In this document: one piece after another, positions 26,335 to 35,602 of the stretch
Layout of the letters: every line of letters starts with the position of its first letter
Numbering within the stretch: position 1 is the first letter of the stretch
Assembly (NCBI RefSeq): GCF_015558675.1
Contig: NZ_JADMOL010000010.1
Location: 1 to 64,000 of the forward strand
DNA length: 64,000 bases
Direction of reading: 5' to 3'
From: Paenibacillus sp. 1001270B_150601_E10
GTDB lineage: Bacteria > Bacillota > Bacilli > Paenibacillales > Paenibacillaceae
Notes under the pieces: model-generated
Told to the model about the DNA's origin: nothing
Database searches by the model: none
The model's input: the letters and a program-made list of their open reading frames with translations, nothing else
Position numbers and translations under genes: made by a program

Positions 26335-27336
26335 ATGAAGACATGGTGGAACAAGTCTTTGGTTGTCGTTATGATCGCTGCTTTGACTGTGATGCTTGCT
26401 GCATGCGGTGGAAATACAGCCGATACACAAACTACAAGCGATAACCAAGCTGCAGAACAAACAACAAATAACGATACATCGACTGCTACAGATTCGATGA
26501 AGACGACATACCCATTGAAGGTAACGGACGCAACAGGTGAAGAGTTTACATTCGAGAAGGCCCCAGAGCGTATTGTATCGGTGTCCCCTGCGGAAACGGA
26601 GTCCTTGTTTGCGCTTGGACTTGATCAAGAGATCGTAGGCGTGTCTGACTATGATGATTATCCTGAGGCTGCAACATCAAAGCCTAAGATGGGCGGCATT
26701 ACGAAGCCGAATGAGGAAGCGATCATTGCGGCTAAGCCAGACATCGTATTCACAGGCATCTCTATGAAGGAAGATGTCGTGAAGAAGTTCCGTGACCTTG
26801 GCATCACGATCTTTAAGGTTGATCCAAAGTCTTATGACGATGTGATTAAAAACATTGAATTGTACGGCGAAATTACTGATCGTCAGCAAGAAGCAAAAGC
26901 GATTGTAGACAATCTGACAAAAGCGCGTGAAGATGTGCAAGCAGCTGTGAAGGATGTTGCTGCGAAGAAGAAAGTATACGTAGAGTTCTCTCCAGGCTGG
27001 ACGGTTGGTAAAGGAGAATTCATGAATGAATTGATCGAGATCGCAGGTGCAGAGAATATTGCTGCAGCAGAAACAGGCTGGATCAATATCAATGAAGAAA
27101 ATATTATTAAAAGCAATCCGGATGTCATTTTATATTCAGCCGGACTTATTGATACAGAGACAAACAAACCACTTGAAGAGTTGATTAAAGGCCGCCAAGG
27201 CTGGGATCAGATCACAGCGGTGAAGGACAATCAAGTCATTGGCGTAGACTCCAACTTGATTAGCCGCCCAGGCCCACGTCTGGCAGACGCTCTCAAGGTA
27301 GTCGCAAATGCTATTTATCCCGATCTTGTCAAGTAA
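26335..27336 (+). CDS. btuF: Cobalamin ABC transporter substrate-binding lipoprotein
   Basis: 333 residues. ATG 26335 has AAGGAGG nine nt upstream. A lipoprotein signal with lipobox LAAC (Cys at about 24) is followed by a low-complexity Thr/Asp/Gln linker and a class III periplasmic-binding fold: PERIVSVSPAETESLFALGL and AAKPDIVF are typical of BtuF/FecB proteins. The ligand assignment to cobalamin/cobinamide rests on the B12 riboswitch and the cob genes of the same operon, not on binding residues. It is first of btuF-btuC-btuD. Confidence 0.85.
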   Translation: MKTWWNKSLVVVMIAALTVMLAACGGNTADTQTTSDNQAAEQTTNNDTSTATDSMKTTYPLKVTDATGEEFTFEKAPERIVSVSPAETESLFALGLDQEIVGVSDYDDYPEAATSKPKMGGITKPNEEAIIAAKPDIVFTGISMKEDVVKKFRDLGITIFKVDPKSYDDVIKNIELYGEITDRQQEAKAIVDNLTKAREDVQAAVKDVAAKKKVYVEFSPGWTVGKGEFMNELIEIAGAENIAAAETGWININEENIIKSNPDVILYSAGLIDTETNKPLEELIKGRQGWDQITAVKDNQVIGVDSNLISRPGPRLADALKVVANAIYPDLVK

Positions 27337-27348
27337 GATAGGATGTAG

Positions 27349-28422
27349 ATGATGACGGAGAACCAAGTGAAATCAACCAAGGGTTTCAGCCGAATATCAG
27401 CAATAGGAGCAGCGGGATTAACGCTGCTCCTATTGTCCATTGTAGGATGCCTCGCTGTTGGCTCGGTGCATATGCCAATCGGCGAGATCACTCGCATATT
27501 GCTTCATCATATCCCAGGTCTTGGAGACTGGTTTCCACCTACATGGGAGGATGCTTCCGCACAAATTATGATGAAGGTTCGCCTTCCGCGGGTCATGCTT
27601 GCGCTATTTGTTGGAGCCTCGCTAGGGACGGCTGGTGCAGCCTTTCAGGGAGTGCTTCGCAATCCGCTTGCGGATCCTTACACGCTGGGTGTATCTTCAG
27701 GCGCCTCTGTCGGAGCGGCTGTGCTCATTACCTTCAATTTGCAGCTGGCATTGTTTGGCCAATGGTCGATCCCGATTGTGGCGTTTGTTACTGCAGTCAT
27801 GACACTGCTTGTCGTGTTATTGATGGCAAGACATCAAGGGAAGATGGCAATTGAAACGCTGATTCTGTCAGGGGTCGTCGTGAATGCCTTTCTTGGAGCG
27901 TTCGTATCCTTTATGGTGTCCATGTCCAAGCAGACGGTGAATGATATATTATACTGGACGATGGGAAGTCTCGCACTGCGAGGCTGGCCTTATGTATCCA
28001 TCATAGCGCCTTACTTCTTGATAACCTTTATCGTCCTGTGTGCGTATGCAAGACCGCTCAATCTGCTTGCGTTGGGAGAGCGGCAGGCTGCTCATCTTGG
28101 ACTGCATGTGGAGCGTACGAAGTGGATTGTCCTGCTGACCGCAACACTGGTTACTGCAGGTGCTGTATCGGTATCCGGGGTCATCGGCTTTGTCGGACTT
28201 GTTGTTCCGCATATGTTAAGACTGATGATCGGTCCCGATTACCGTCTCCTCATGCCGATGTCTGCCATTGGAGGAGCCATCTATGTAATGTGGGCTGATA
28301 CCATCGCTCGTTCCATTCTAGCACCAACGGAAATTCCGCTTGGAGTGGTAACCGCCTTTGTTGGCGCACCATTCTTTGCTTACTTGCTAATACGCAACAA
28401 GAAAAAACAACGGACGGGGTGA
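27349..28422 (+). CDS. btuC: Cobalamin ABC transporter permease
   Basis: 357 residues of the FecCD/BtuC family with about ten membrane helices. Visible family motifs are RLPRVMLALFVGASLGTAG, QGVLRNPLADPYTLGVSSGA and GFVGLVVPHMLRLMIGPDYR. ATG 27349 (or 27352) lies 12 nt after the btuF stop. Its 3' end overlaps the possible GTG start of btuD. The substrate is inferred from the operon. Confidence 0.9.
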   Translation: MMTENQVKSTKGFSRISAIGAAGLTLLLLSIVGCLAVGSVHMPIGEITRILLHHIPGLGDWFPPTWEDASAQIMMKVRLPRVMLALFVGASLGTAGAAFQGVLRNPLADPYTLGVSSGASVGAAVLITFNLQLALFGQWSIPIVAFVTAVMTLLVVLLMARHQGKMAIETLILSGVVVNAFLGAFVSFMVSMSKQTVNDILYWTMGSLALRGWPYVSIIAPYFLITFIVLCAYARPLNLLALGERQAAHLGLHVERTKWIVLLTATLVTAGAVSVSGVIGFVGLVVPHMLRLMIGPDYRLLMPMSAIGGAIYVMWADTIARSILAPTEIPLGVVTAFVGAPFFAYLLIRNKKKQRTG

Positions 28423-28427
28423 AGCCG

Positions 28428-29291
28428 ATGTCGAATCCTGTGCATCATACGGAATGGGGCAGGCAGGACCACCCTCAGATACATGCGGTCACCCCTAATG
28501 CGCTGCAGATTAGAGGGGTGAAGCATGCTTATGGATCAAAGACGATTCTTAAAGAGCTCTCCTTTCATGTGAAAAGCGGGGAATGGGTAGGAATTATTGG
28601 CCCCAATGGCAGCGGGAAGTCAACCCTACTGTCCCTCTTATCCCGAGCAGAACGGCTGCAATCCGGACACATCGAGGTGTACGATAAGCCGATTGCGTCC
28701 TACAAGCGGAAGGAGCTGTCACAGTTGATGGCCGTCCTTCAGCAGGAGGCGCTTCCTTCACTGCCCTTTACCGTGAGAGAAATTGTGGAGATGGGAAGAT
28801 TTCCGCATCAATCCTGGTTCGGCAGTGAGAAGACGGATAGTACGAAGCTCGTTGATGATATTATGCGACGGCTTGAACTCACAGAACTTTCAGAGCAGCC
28901 GCTTGAACAGCTAAGCGGCGGCCAGCGCCAGCGTGCGGCGTTAGGCAAGCTTATGGCTCAGTCACCAAGCTTGGTATTGCTTGATGAGCCAACGACTTAT
29001 CTGGATATTCATCATCAGGTACAATTCATGGATGTCATATCCGAATGGCAGCAGGATTGCGGCCTGACGGTTGTGTCCGTATTGCATGACTTGAATCTTG
29101 CAGCCTTGTATTGCGACCGAATGATTGTTCTACATCAGGGACACCTTGTAGCAGATGGAGCCCCTGAGGAGATTATGAGCACCAAGATCTTGTCAGAAGT
29201 ATTCGAGACGAGAACGGTTATCGTCCCCCATCCGGAAGTAGAGAAGCCTCAGGTTCTCGTATGTACCGATAAGTATTCGAAGAATCGTTAA
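28428..29291 (+). CDS. btuD: Cobalamin ABC transporter ATPase
   Basis: 287 residues from ATG 28428 with GGGGTGA six nt upstream; GTG 28419 is a possible earlier start. Walker A is GPNGSGKST, signature LSGGQRQR, Walker B LVLLDEPTTYLD. An N-terminal extension of about 20 residues precedes the ATPase core. It powers the BtuC permease. Confidence 0.9.
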   Translation: MSNPVHHTEWGRQDHPQIHAVTPNALQIRGVKHAYGSKTILKELSFHVKSGEWVGIIGPNGSGKSTLLSLLSRAERLQSGHIEVYDKPIASYKRKELSQLMAVLQQEALPSLPFTVREIVEMGRFPHQSWFGSEKTDSTKLVDDIMRRLELTELSEQPLEQLSGGQRQRAALGKLMAQSPSLVLLDEPTTYLDIHHQVQFMDVISEWQQDCGLTVVSVLHDLNLAALYCDRMIVLHQGHLVADGAPEEIMSTKILSEVFETRTVIVPHPEVEKPQVLVCTDKYSKNR

Positions 29292-29448
29292 GTCTTAGAA
29301 CTTTATCTAGGTTCAAACCACCACGATCGCGAGGCCATGGCCTTTGCAGTAACGTGATGCAGCGATCCGATTTCATTTCAACCTATAGGAACATGCATCT
29401 AAGAATAAGCATTGAATCGATCAATCACGTATGAATGGAGAGGTTAAC

Positions 29449-30504
29449 ATGACAAAACAAACTTGGATTCCAGCAATCCCAGCAATCCATGAGGATATGA
29501 AGCAAGCGGCACTTGATCATCAGAATCAGCTCACAAAGCCACCGGGAAGCTTGGGTGTGCTTGAAGGCTTATCGCTTAAGCTCGCGGCAATCGCAGGAGA
29601 GGTAAAGCCTTTCTTCGAACGGAAAGCGGTTGTTGTCATGGCTGCAGACCATGGCGTTGTCGAAGAAGGCGTCAGTGCATTCCCTGCGGAAGTGACACCG
29701 CAAATGGTGCTCAACTTCCTTCATGGCGGCGCAGGCGTGAATGTGCTCGCACGAGCGGCTTCAGCAGATGTATTCTGTGTGGACGTTGGTGTAAATGCAG
29801 AGCTTACACATCCAAAGCTGATCTCTCGCAAGGTGAAGTATGGCACGAACAATATGGCAAAAGGACCTGCGATGTCTCAAGAGGAAGCGATTGAGGCGGT
29901 ACAAGCAGGTATCGATACCGTATCGGAGCTTGTAAAGCAAGGATACAGCATGTTTGCAACTGGTGAAATGGGAATCGGCAATACGACTGCAAGCGCAGCG
30001 ATTCTCTGTGCCATGACAGGCATTACGCCAGAGGCAGCTGTTGGCCGCGGTACAGGGATTGGCGATGAGCAGTGGAAGCACAAGTGCGACGTAGTAAGAC
30101 GTTCTCTTGAGGTGAACAAACCGGATCCGAACGATGGGCTTGATGTGCTTGCTAAGATTGGCGGCTTGGAGATTGCTGGTCTTGTTGGCGTTATCCTTGG
30201 AGCGGCGAGTCATGGTGCGCCAGTTGTAATCGATGGCTTTATTTCGACGGCTGCGGCGCTTCTCGCGGCTAATCTCGCTCCAGAAGTGAAGGATTACTTG
30301 ATTGGCTCACATCTGTCCGAAGAGCAGGGCCATCAAGCACTGCTGCAGCAGCTTGGGCTTACAGCGCCTCTTCATATGAATATGCGCTTAGGAGAAGGAA
30401 CAGGCGCAGCTTTGATGTTCCAATTGGTTGATGCATCCTGCCGCATTATGCGCGAGATGGCGACATTTGCAGAAGCAGGCGTATCTGGGAAAGAGGAAGC
30501 GTGA
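29449..30504 (+). CDS. cobT: Nicotinate-nucleotide--dimethylbenzimidazole phosphoribosyltransferase
   Basis: 351 residues from ATG 29449 behind GGAGAGG (an ATG six codons earlier has no site). Recognised by KPPGSLGVLE near the start, MAADHGVVEEGVSAFP, NFLHGGAGVNVLAR, TGEMGIGNTTASAA and a C-terminal MRLGEGTGAAL with the catalytic Glu. It makes alpha-ribazole phosphate, the activated lower ligand. It starts 157 nt after btuD; that spacer has no obvious terminator, so the gene may belong to the same riboswitch operon. Confidence 0.95.
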   Translation: MTKQTWIPAIPAIHEDMKQAALDHQNQLTKPPGSLGVLEGLSLKLAAIAGEVKPFFERKAVVVMAADHGVVEEGVSAFPAEVTPQMVLNFLHGGAGVNVLARAASADVFCVDVGVNAELTHPKLISRKVKYGTNNMAKGPAMSQEEAIEAVQAGIDTVSELVKQGYSMFATGEMGIGNTTASAAILCAMTGITPEAAVGRGTGIGDEQWKHKCDVVRRSLEVNKPDPNDGLDVLAKIGGLEIAGLVGVILGAASHGAPVVIDGFISTAAALLAANLAPEVKDYLIGSHLSEEQGHQALLQQLGLTAPLHMNMRLGEGTGAALMFQLVDASCRIMREMATFAEAGVSGKEEA

Positions 30505-31061
30505 TGAGCGGACGGATCATCTTCGTAACGGGAGGAGCAAGAAGCGGCAAGAGCACGTTTGCGGAAGCTTATGTTCGCAAGCATGCGCCGGGTGGAGCCC
30601 TTTACGTTGCCACTGCCGAGGCTCATGACGAGGAGATGCAAGAGCGGATCAGGCTTCATCAGGAGGATCGAGAGAAGGCCCATTATGCATGGGATACGGC
30701 AGAGTGTCCTAGACAGCTGCCTGCCTTCCTCAGCTCTTGCGAGGGAAAAACAGTGCTTGTGGACTGCTTGACGATATGGCTCTCGAATGAACTGCTTGCT
30801 CTTGAGCAGGAGGCGGATTGCGACGAGCGATTGAATCAAGCGATGCAGGAGCTGGTTGATGCGGCAAGCGAATATCCTGGCACGCTCGTCTTTGTATCGA
30901 ACGAGGTAGGAAGCGGGGTTGTCCCTGCCTATAAGCTTGGACGAGTGTTCCGCGATGCGGCAGGCCGCCTTAATCAGCAGATAGCAAAACGGGCGGAAGA
31001 GGTTTATCTCGTGACTGCGGGAATCCCGATTGAGTTGAAAAAGCGGATGGTGGAGCTATGA
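30504..31061 (+). CDS. cobU: Adenosylcobinamide kinase / adenosylcobinamide-phosphate guanylyltransferase
   Basis: 185 residues from ATG 30504 (GTG 30501 also possible), starting within the cobT stop codon. The P-loop is GGARSGKST at residues 9-17, then ALYVATAEAHDEEM and VLVDCLTIWLSNEL, and SNEVGSGVVP with GRLNQ near the end: the CobU/CobP family pattern. It phosphorylates then guanylylates adenosylcobinamide, feeding CobS. Stop overlaps the cobS ATG. Confidence 0.95.
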   Translation: MSGRIIFVTGGARSGKSTFAEAYVRKHAPGGALYVATAEAHDEEMQERIRLHQEDREKAHYAWDTAECPRQLPAFLSSCEGKTVLVDCLTIWLSNELLALEQEADCDERLNQAMQELVDAASEYPGTLVFVSNEVGSGVVPAYKLGRVFRDAAGRLNQQIAKRAEEVYLVTAGIPIELKKRMVEL

Positions 31062-31882
31062 AGGCATGGGCACAGGCCATTGTAGCTGCGATTCAATTTT
31101 TGACTCGGATTCCGATCCCAGTCCAAGTTCCGTTTACTCCAAATATTTTAAAGCGGAGTACGGTGTTCTTTCCCGTTACGGGATTGCTCATCGGATTGAT
31201 CACATGGGGAGCGGGACTTCTGTTCGGAAGTCTGCTCCCTCCATGGCCTGCTGCGGCCTTTGTACTGGTTGTGATGATTATGCTGACCGGCGGACTGCAT
31301 TTGGATGGGCTTATGGATACCGCGGATGGATTATTAAGCGGCAGAACCGTGGAGCGAATCCTAGAGATTATGAAGGACAGCCGTGTCGGAGCTATGGGGG
31401 TTATCGTCTGCTTTATTGTGCTGCTGCTGCAATGGTCGATGATAGCAACTCTGCTTCAATATGACGCTTGGGGTCTCTTCGTCGTTCTTCCTTTTCTCGG
31501 AAGCCGATTCGCGATGGTATGGGCGATTGCGAAAGAACCGCATGCTAGAGCAGATTCAGGATTAGGCGTCCTATTCCATGGCATAAAGGGTATGTATTTG
31601 GTCGTTGCCTTTATGCTTCTTTTCCTCTTTTCTTCGTTAATGCTGCTAGGAGATGTTACCTGGTTATCCTCCTATGGCATCGTTAGCGGCTTGGAGCATT
31701 GGCGTTTAAGACCAGAATACTTTTTGATCGTCTTTTTATTGCTGAGCCTGCTGCTCTCGTTTGCCCTCTCAAGAGGCATTTCGCGCAAGCTGGGCGGACT
31801 GACGGGAGATACCTACGGCTGTATTGCAGAGTTGTCTTTGACCTTGCTGTTTATGACCGTAGTGATGAATCTTAACTTGTAA
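31058..31882 (+). CDS. cobS: Adenosylcobinamide-GDP ribazoletransferase (cobalamin synthase)
   Basis: 274 residues with six to seven membrane helices and the CobS signature FLTRIP at the start, GGLHLDGLMDTADGLLSG and MKDSRVGAMG. It joins alpha-ribazole (phosphate) to adenosylcobinamide-GDP at the membrane, completing the B12 nucleotide loop. ATGA overlap with cobU. Confidence 0.95.
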   Translation: MKAWAQAIVAAIQFLTRIPIPVQVPFTPNILKRSTVFFPVTGLLIGLITWGAGLLFGSLLPPWPAAAFVLVVMIMLTGGLHLDGLMDTADGLLSGRTVERILEIMKDSRVGAMGVIVCFIVLLLQWSMIATLLQYDAWGLFVVLPFLGSRFAMVWAIAKEPHARADSGLGVLFHGIKGMYLVVAFMLLFLFSSLMLLGDVTWLSSYGIVSGLEHWRLRPEYFLIVFLLLSLLLSFALSRGISRKLGGLTGDTYGCIAELSLTLLFMTVVMNLNL

Positions 31883-31902
31883 GAGTAGAAAGAAGGATCC
31901 AT

Positions 31903-33522
31903 ATGACTCACGAACATCCAGTGTCAAAGCCTGTGCAAGGCCGGGCGATCATGCTTCAGGGGACTGCCTCTGATGTCGGGAAAAGTGTGGTTACCACCGC
32001 ATTGTGCCGCATTTTTAAACAGGATGGCTATAAGGTGGCTCCATTCAAATCGCAAAACATGGCGCTTAATTCCTATGTAACGCCTGACGGGAAGGAAATC
32101 GGGCGGGCGCAAGGGGTGCAGGCGGAAGCCTGCGGGATACTGGCGACGACAGATATGAATCCTGTGCTGATTAAGCCTATGCAGGATATGCAGTCACAAG
32201 TTGTGGTGCATGGCAAGCCTTATTTGAATATGAGCGCTCGCAATTATCGATCGGACTTTTTGCCTGTGGCTAAGGATATCGTTACGTCTGCGATGAACAG
32301 GCTGAAAGAGGAATACGATATCGTGGTGATGGAGGGTGCCGGAAGTCCAGCGGAGATCAACCTGAAGCAGAATGATATCGTGAACATGAATATGGCGAAA
32401 TGGGCGGATGCGCCTGTTATCCTTGTAGCTGATATTGATAGAGGCGGGGTATTTGCTTCTATCGTGGGCACGCTGGAACTACTTGAGCCAGATGAGAGAG
32501 ATCGAGTCGTAGGCTTTATTATCAATAAGTTCCGAGGGGATGTAGAGCTGCTTCGTCCGGGTCTGACCTGGCTGGAGGAGCGTACAGGCAAGCCCGTGCT
32601 TGGCGTGCTTCCGTATGCCAATGATCTGGACATTGAAGCGGAAGATTCCGTTCAATTGGAACAATGGAAGGGCAGAGTTGATCCAGAGAATGATCTGGAC
32701 ATTGCGGTTATGGCTCTTCCTCGCATCTCCAACTTCACGGATATCGATCCGCTTCATGCGGAAGCTGATGTTCGCGTAAGATATGTGCGCCGTGTAGAAG
32801 AGCTTGGCAGTCCAGATATTATTCTTATTCCCGGGACGAAGAGCACGATTGCAGATCTGGAATGGCTTCGTGCTACTGGACTTGCGCAGGGGATTGAGGA
32901 TATACGCAAGCTTCGTCAGCTGGAAGGGAAGGAAACGCATGTCGTAGGCATTTGCGGCGGCTATCAGATGCTTGGCCTGAAGCTTGAAGACCCATACGGT
33001 GCAGAGGCAGAGCCTGGAACTGAGGTTCTCGGCTTAGGGCTTCTTCCTGTGAGGACATCATTTTTGCTGGAGAAGCGAACGGAGCAGGTAAAGGGCAAGA
33101 TTGCAGCGAAGCATGGCAAGTGGCAGAGCCTGCACAAGGAAGAGCTGACTGGGTATGAGATTCATATGGGAACGTCCACCCATGATTCGGCGGGTCATCA
33201 TGAGTTATTGCCTTTCTCACAGCTCTGCTCTACTGGATCTCATGAAGTAGAGGAAGAGCCAATCCTGCTAGAAGGGGCGGTTAGTGAGGATGGGCTCGTG
33301 TTTGGCACGTATTTGCACGGCGTGTTTCATCACGATTCGTTCCGCCGTCATTGGTTGAACATGGTCCGTTCAAGCAAAGGCTTGCCGGCACTGCCTATCA
33401 CGCTTCACTATCAGGAGAAGCGTGAGCAGGCCTATGATCGCCTTGCCGATCTTACTCGGAAGCATCTTAACATGGAGCTTATCCACTCTTATTTGAAGAA
33501 TGAAGCAAATGATAAGGAATGA
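31903..33522 (+). CDS. cobQ: Cobyric acid synthase (glutamine-hydrolysing)
   Basis: 539 residues. The N-terminal P-loop-type amidoligase domain has TASDVGKSVVTTALCRIF, FKSQNMALNS and GAGSPAEINL. The C-terminal class I glutamine amidotransferase domain has the nucleophile in VGICGGYQMLG and LHGVFHH. It amidates four side chains of adenosylcobyrinic a,c-diamide. The ring-building genes are not in this window, so the substrate is made elsewhere or the gene serves partial salvage. Last gene of the B12 operon. Confidence 0.95.
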   Translation: MTHEHPVSKPVQGRAIMLQGTASDVGKSVVTTALCRIFKQDGYKVAPFKSQNMALNSYVTPDGKEIGRAQGVQAEACGILATTDMNPVLIKPMQDMQSQVVVHGKPYLNMSARNYRSDFLPVAKDIVTSAMNRLKEEYDIVVMEGAGSPAEINLKQNDIVNMNMAKWADAPVILVADIDRGGVFASIVGTLELLEPDERDRVVGFIINKFRGDVELLRPGLTWLEERTGKPVLGVLPYANDLDIEAEDSVQLEQWKGRVDPENDLDIAVMALPRISNFTDIDPLHAEADVRVRYVRRVEELGSPDIILIPGTKSTIADLEWLRATGLAQGIEDIRKLRQLEGKETHVVGICGGYQMLGLKLEDPYGAEAEPGTEVLGLGLLPVRTSFLLEKRTEQVKGKIAAKHGKWQSLHKEELTGYEIHMGTSTHDSAGHHELLPFSQLCSTGSHEVEEEPILLEGAVSEDGLVFGTYLHGVFHHDSFRRHWLNMVRSSKGLPALPITLHYQEKREQAYDRLADLTRKHLNMELIHSYLKNEANDKE

Positions 33523-33548
33523 GCAAACGTTTATTGCGTATCATTTGC
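33505..33548. repeat. 10-bp perfect inverted repeat spanning the cobQ stop
   Basis: GCAAATGATA at 33505-33514 pairs with 33539-33548. It may help stop transcription with the stronger hairpin 50 nt downstream, or be a small RNA fold. No T-run follows. Confidence 0.5.
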
Positions 33549-33594
33549 TCAACATCCAATGATCTATAATTATCACGGAGTCTTCTATGCATGG

Positions 33595-33645
33595 CCTCCT
33601 TGCAGCAAGATATGATGAAAGTCTTCTTGCTGCAAGGAGGTTTAT
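33595..33645 (+). terminator. Strong hairpin terminator after cobQ
   Basis: A 16-bp perfect stem (33595-33610 with 33625-33640) is followed by TTTATATA. It lies between convergent cobQ and the EcsC-like gene. Confidence 0.7.
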
Positions 33646-33687
33646 ATATGAGAGGCTTCTCGGCTTCCCCATAAAGGTACACCTATA

Positions 33688-34611
33688 TCACCATTTCGGC
33701 TCAAGATCGTCTATCAATCCTTGTTGATCTGAATCTCCCATTTCAGCGCTTGTACGCTCTTTTATCTGAGCTTGAATCGCACGCTTTTTGTACATCATTT
33801 GCGCTGTTTCCGCGACATCATGGATGTGGGAGCGGTTCATGATAGAGCCGATCGCGATCCCTGCAATAGGAACGATCTGAAAGAGCTTCTTCCAGCCGAG
33901 ATTGTCGGCGAAGGCGATGACGGCTTCTCTCCAGCCTTGAAGCTCCGATAAGGTTTCGCGTGAGCGCTCCATCTCATCAAAGTGAGACAGCTCATTCAGA
34001 ATGGTCTGCTTGCCCACAATGTCGGAGGAGACGAATTGCAAGCATTTGACGACAAATACGCGCTCCTGCTTCTCATTGGGGTCGAAGCCGTAGGCGATCG
34101 CCGTATCTTGAATAACCTTAAGAGACATGCCAAGAATGGCAGGAATATCAATGCTTAAGGTGAAAATGCCACCGATTCCAGTTGCAGCGCCCTGAATGCT
34201 TGCAACCGACTTTAAGTCCTCCCTCATTTGCTTTGCGGTATAATCCTTTACCGCGAGAGGCAGATGTTTGACGTCCCCCAGACGATATTCTGACTGTTGA
34301 ACCTTTGGCATGCCCTCTGCGTCGATAGACAGCCCTTTTTGCCTGCAATATTCCGTATAGTTCGCTTGCAGCTTGTTCAGCACTTGTTTTTCGGATACAA
34401 GATATTTGCCGCCACTCTGAATGTAGCTGCCAAGTTCATCAAGCAGAGAACCTAATTTGCGCTGGACAGCCTTAGGTGTAAGCTTATCCAGAAATTGAAA
34501 GGGAAGCCTTCCAATCTTCTCCCAGAACCATAAATCCTTCTGCTCCTTTTCCCATGTCGTAATCTCATGTAATTCAAGCTCCAGCTGCTCCTTCGTTTCA
34601 AAAGGCGTCAT
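33688..34611 (-). CDS. EcsC family protein
   Basis: 307 residues from ATG 34611 with GGGGAG upstream. The central part (KQMREDLKSVAS, GGIFTLSIDIPAI, GFDPNEKQERVFVVK) matches the EcsC domain. EcsC proteins are of unknown biochemical function; the name comes from an ABC transporter operon in Bacillus, which is not present here. A hydrophobic stretch at about 150-172 and another at about 248-263 could insert into the membrane. It stands alone. Confidence 0.85.
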   Translation of the reverse strand: MTPFETKEQLELELHEITTWEKEQKDLWFWEKIGRLPFQFLDKLTPKAVQRKLGSLLDELGSYIQSGGKYLVSEKQVLNKLQANYTEYCRQKGLSIDAEGMPKVQQSEYRLGDVKHLPLAVKDYTAKQMREDLKSVASIQGAATGIGGIFTLSIDIPAILGMSLKVIQDTAIAYGFDPNEKQERVFVVKCLQFVSSDIVGKQTILNELSHFDEMERSRETLSELQGWREAVIAFADNLGWKKLFQIVPIAGIAIGSIMNRSHIHDVAETAQMMYKKRAIQAQIKERTSAEMGDSDQQGLIDDLEPKW

Positions 34612-34784
34612 TTCTGTCTCCCCTTCGTATATCGATAGATCGGTTCGTTAATCCTTCCATGTATAGCCTTTTACGCTCAATAAATAAGCGACGTTTCACA
34701 TTTATTGGTTGAGCAAACGAAAATGAGGGTAATGGAAAGGAATGCATCGATGAGAGGCATGGCTTTTGGTAAGGGGGAAACATT

Positions 34785-35300
34785 GTGCTGGGTCTTTTAG
34801 CAACGATCTTTGTCATCCAAATTGTATACGTGTCCTGCTTAACCCTTCGAATGATCCTGACTCTAAAGGGACAAAAATATTTGGCGGCAGCTATCGCGTT
34901 TGTTGAGATTACGATCTATGTATTGGGTCTTAATATGGTGCTGAAATATTTGGATCAGCCTATTAGCCTCATTGTATACGCCGCGGGATACGGTCTTGGC
35001 GTACTGACTGGTTCCTGGATCGAGAACAAGCTTGCCCTTGGGTATGTTACGCTTCGCGTGATTATCAATGATCCAAGAAGCACCCTGCCGAACCAACTCC
35101 GTGATCTTGGATATGGGGTGACGACGTGGATGGGTTACGGGCGAGACGGGGAACGGCTAATGCTTGAAGTGCTTGCTCGCCGCAAGAATCAAGCGCGTCT
35201 TTATCAGACGATCGTCGACATTGATCCGAAGGCCTTTATCGTTACGTTAGAGCCGACTCAGTTCCACGGCGGCTTCTGGACAAGGGCTAGCAAGCGATAA
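34785..35300 (+). CDS. UPF0316 (DUF2179-type) membrane protein
   Basis: 171 residues from GTG 34785 behind AAGGGGGAA. Three membrane helices (about 2-22, 32-52, 58-80) with VSCLTLRMILTLKG and GYGLGVLTGSWIENKLALG are followed by a small alpha/beta domain of about 80 residues, the build of YebE-like UPF0316 proteins. The function is unknown; related DUF2179 domains have been proposed to bind nucleotides. It is divergent from the EcsC gene. Confidence 0.85.
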   Translation: MLGLLATIFVIQIVYVSCLTLRMILTLKGQKYLAAAIAFVEITIYVLGLNMVLKYLDQPISLIVYAAGYGLGVLTGSWIENKLALGYVTLRVIINDPRSTLPNQLRDLGYGVTTWMGYGRDGERLMLEVLARRKNQARLYQTIVDIDPKAFIVTLEPTQFHGGFWTRASKR

Positions 35301-35386
35301 TGAATTTTGACTTTATTTTCCAAGAATATTCATGAAATGGACCCAATATAATCAGATAAGCGATAAGAACAGTGGGATATAAGGGT

Positions 35387-35415
35387 TGACGAATATTCAA
35401 ATATTCGATACCCTA
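35387..35415 (+). promoter_or_regulatory. opuC promoter with palindromic operator between -35 and -10
   Basis: TTGACG (35387-35392), 17 nt and TACCCT (35410-35415). The spacer is almost filled by the palindrome CGAATATT-CA-AATATTCG (35391-35408). A further GAATATTC is at 35333-35340. A repressor binding here would block RNA polymerase; GbsR/OpcR-type MarR regulators do this for osmolyte genes in Bacillus, but the actual protein is unknown. Confidence 0.55.
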
Positions 35416-35424
35416 GATATATGC

Positions 35425-35552
35425 TTAATTTTCTTTCATGAAAAGAAAAGCGGGGGAACCACGTTTTGGGGCGAGTCACAGCATAGCCTGTGTAGGAAAC
35501 CATCTTTTCCGAGTCCGTCAGCTAACCTCGTCAGCTGTAGATGGGGCTAAAC
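35425..35552 (+). promoter_or_regulatory. c-di-AMP riboswitch (ydaO/yuaA class)
   Basis: The conserved blocks are present in order: GCGGGGGAACCA (35451-35462), GGGGCGAGTC, GTGTAGGAAACC, TTTTCCGAGTCCGTCAGC and TAACCTCGTCAG (about 35524-35535). These ydaO elements bind c-di-AMP and turn genes for osmolyte, K+ and wall functions off by termination. Its position before opuC agrees with c-di-AMP control of osmolyte uptake. Boundaries are approximate. Confidence 0.9.
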
Positions 35553-35573
35553 TTATTCATTTTAGAATTGATG

Positions 35574-35594
35574 GCCTGAGTGATCAGGCTTTTT
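35574..35594 (+). terminator. First riboswitch terminator (short)
   Basis: GCCTGA-GTGA-TCAGGC (35574-35589) followed by TTTTT. It directly follows the aptamer and is a candidate expression platform. Confidence 0.65.
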
Positions 35595-35602
35595 CTATTC
35601 TT

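Noticed and set aside
33648-33674. 8-codon ORF behind the GGAGG of the cobQ terminator
   Set aside because: The GGAGG is part of the perfect hairpin arm; a coding role is not supported.
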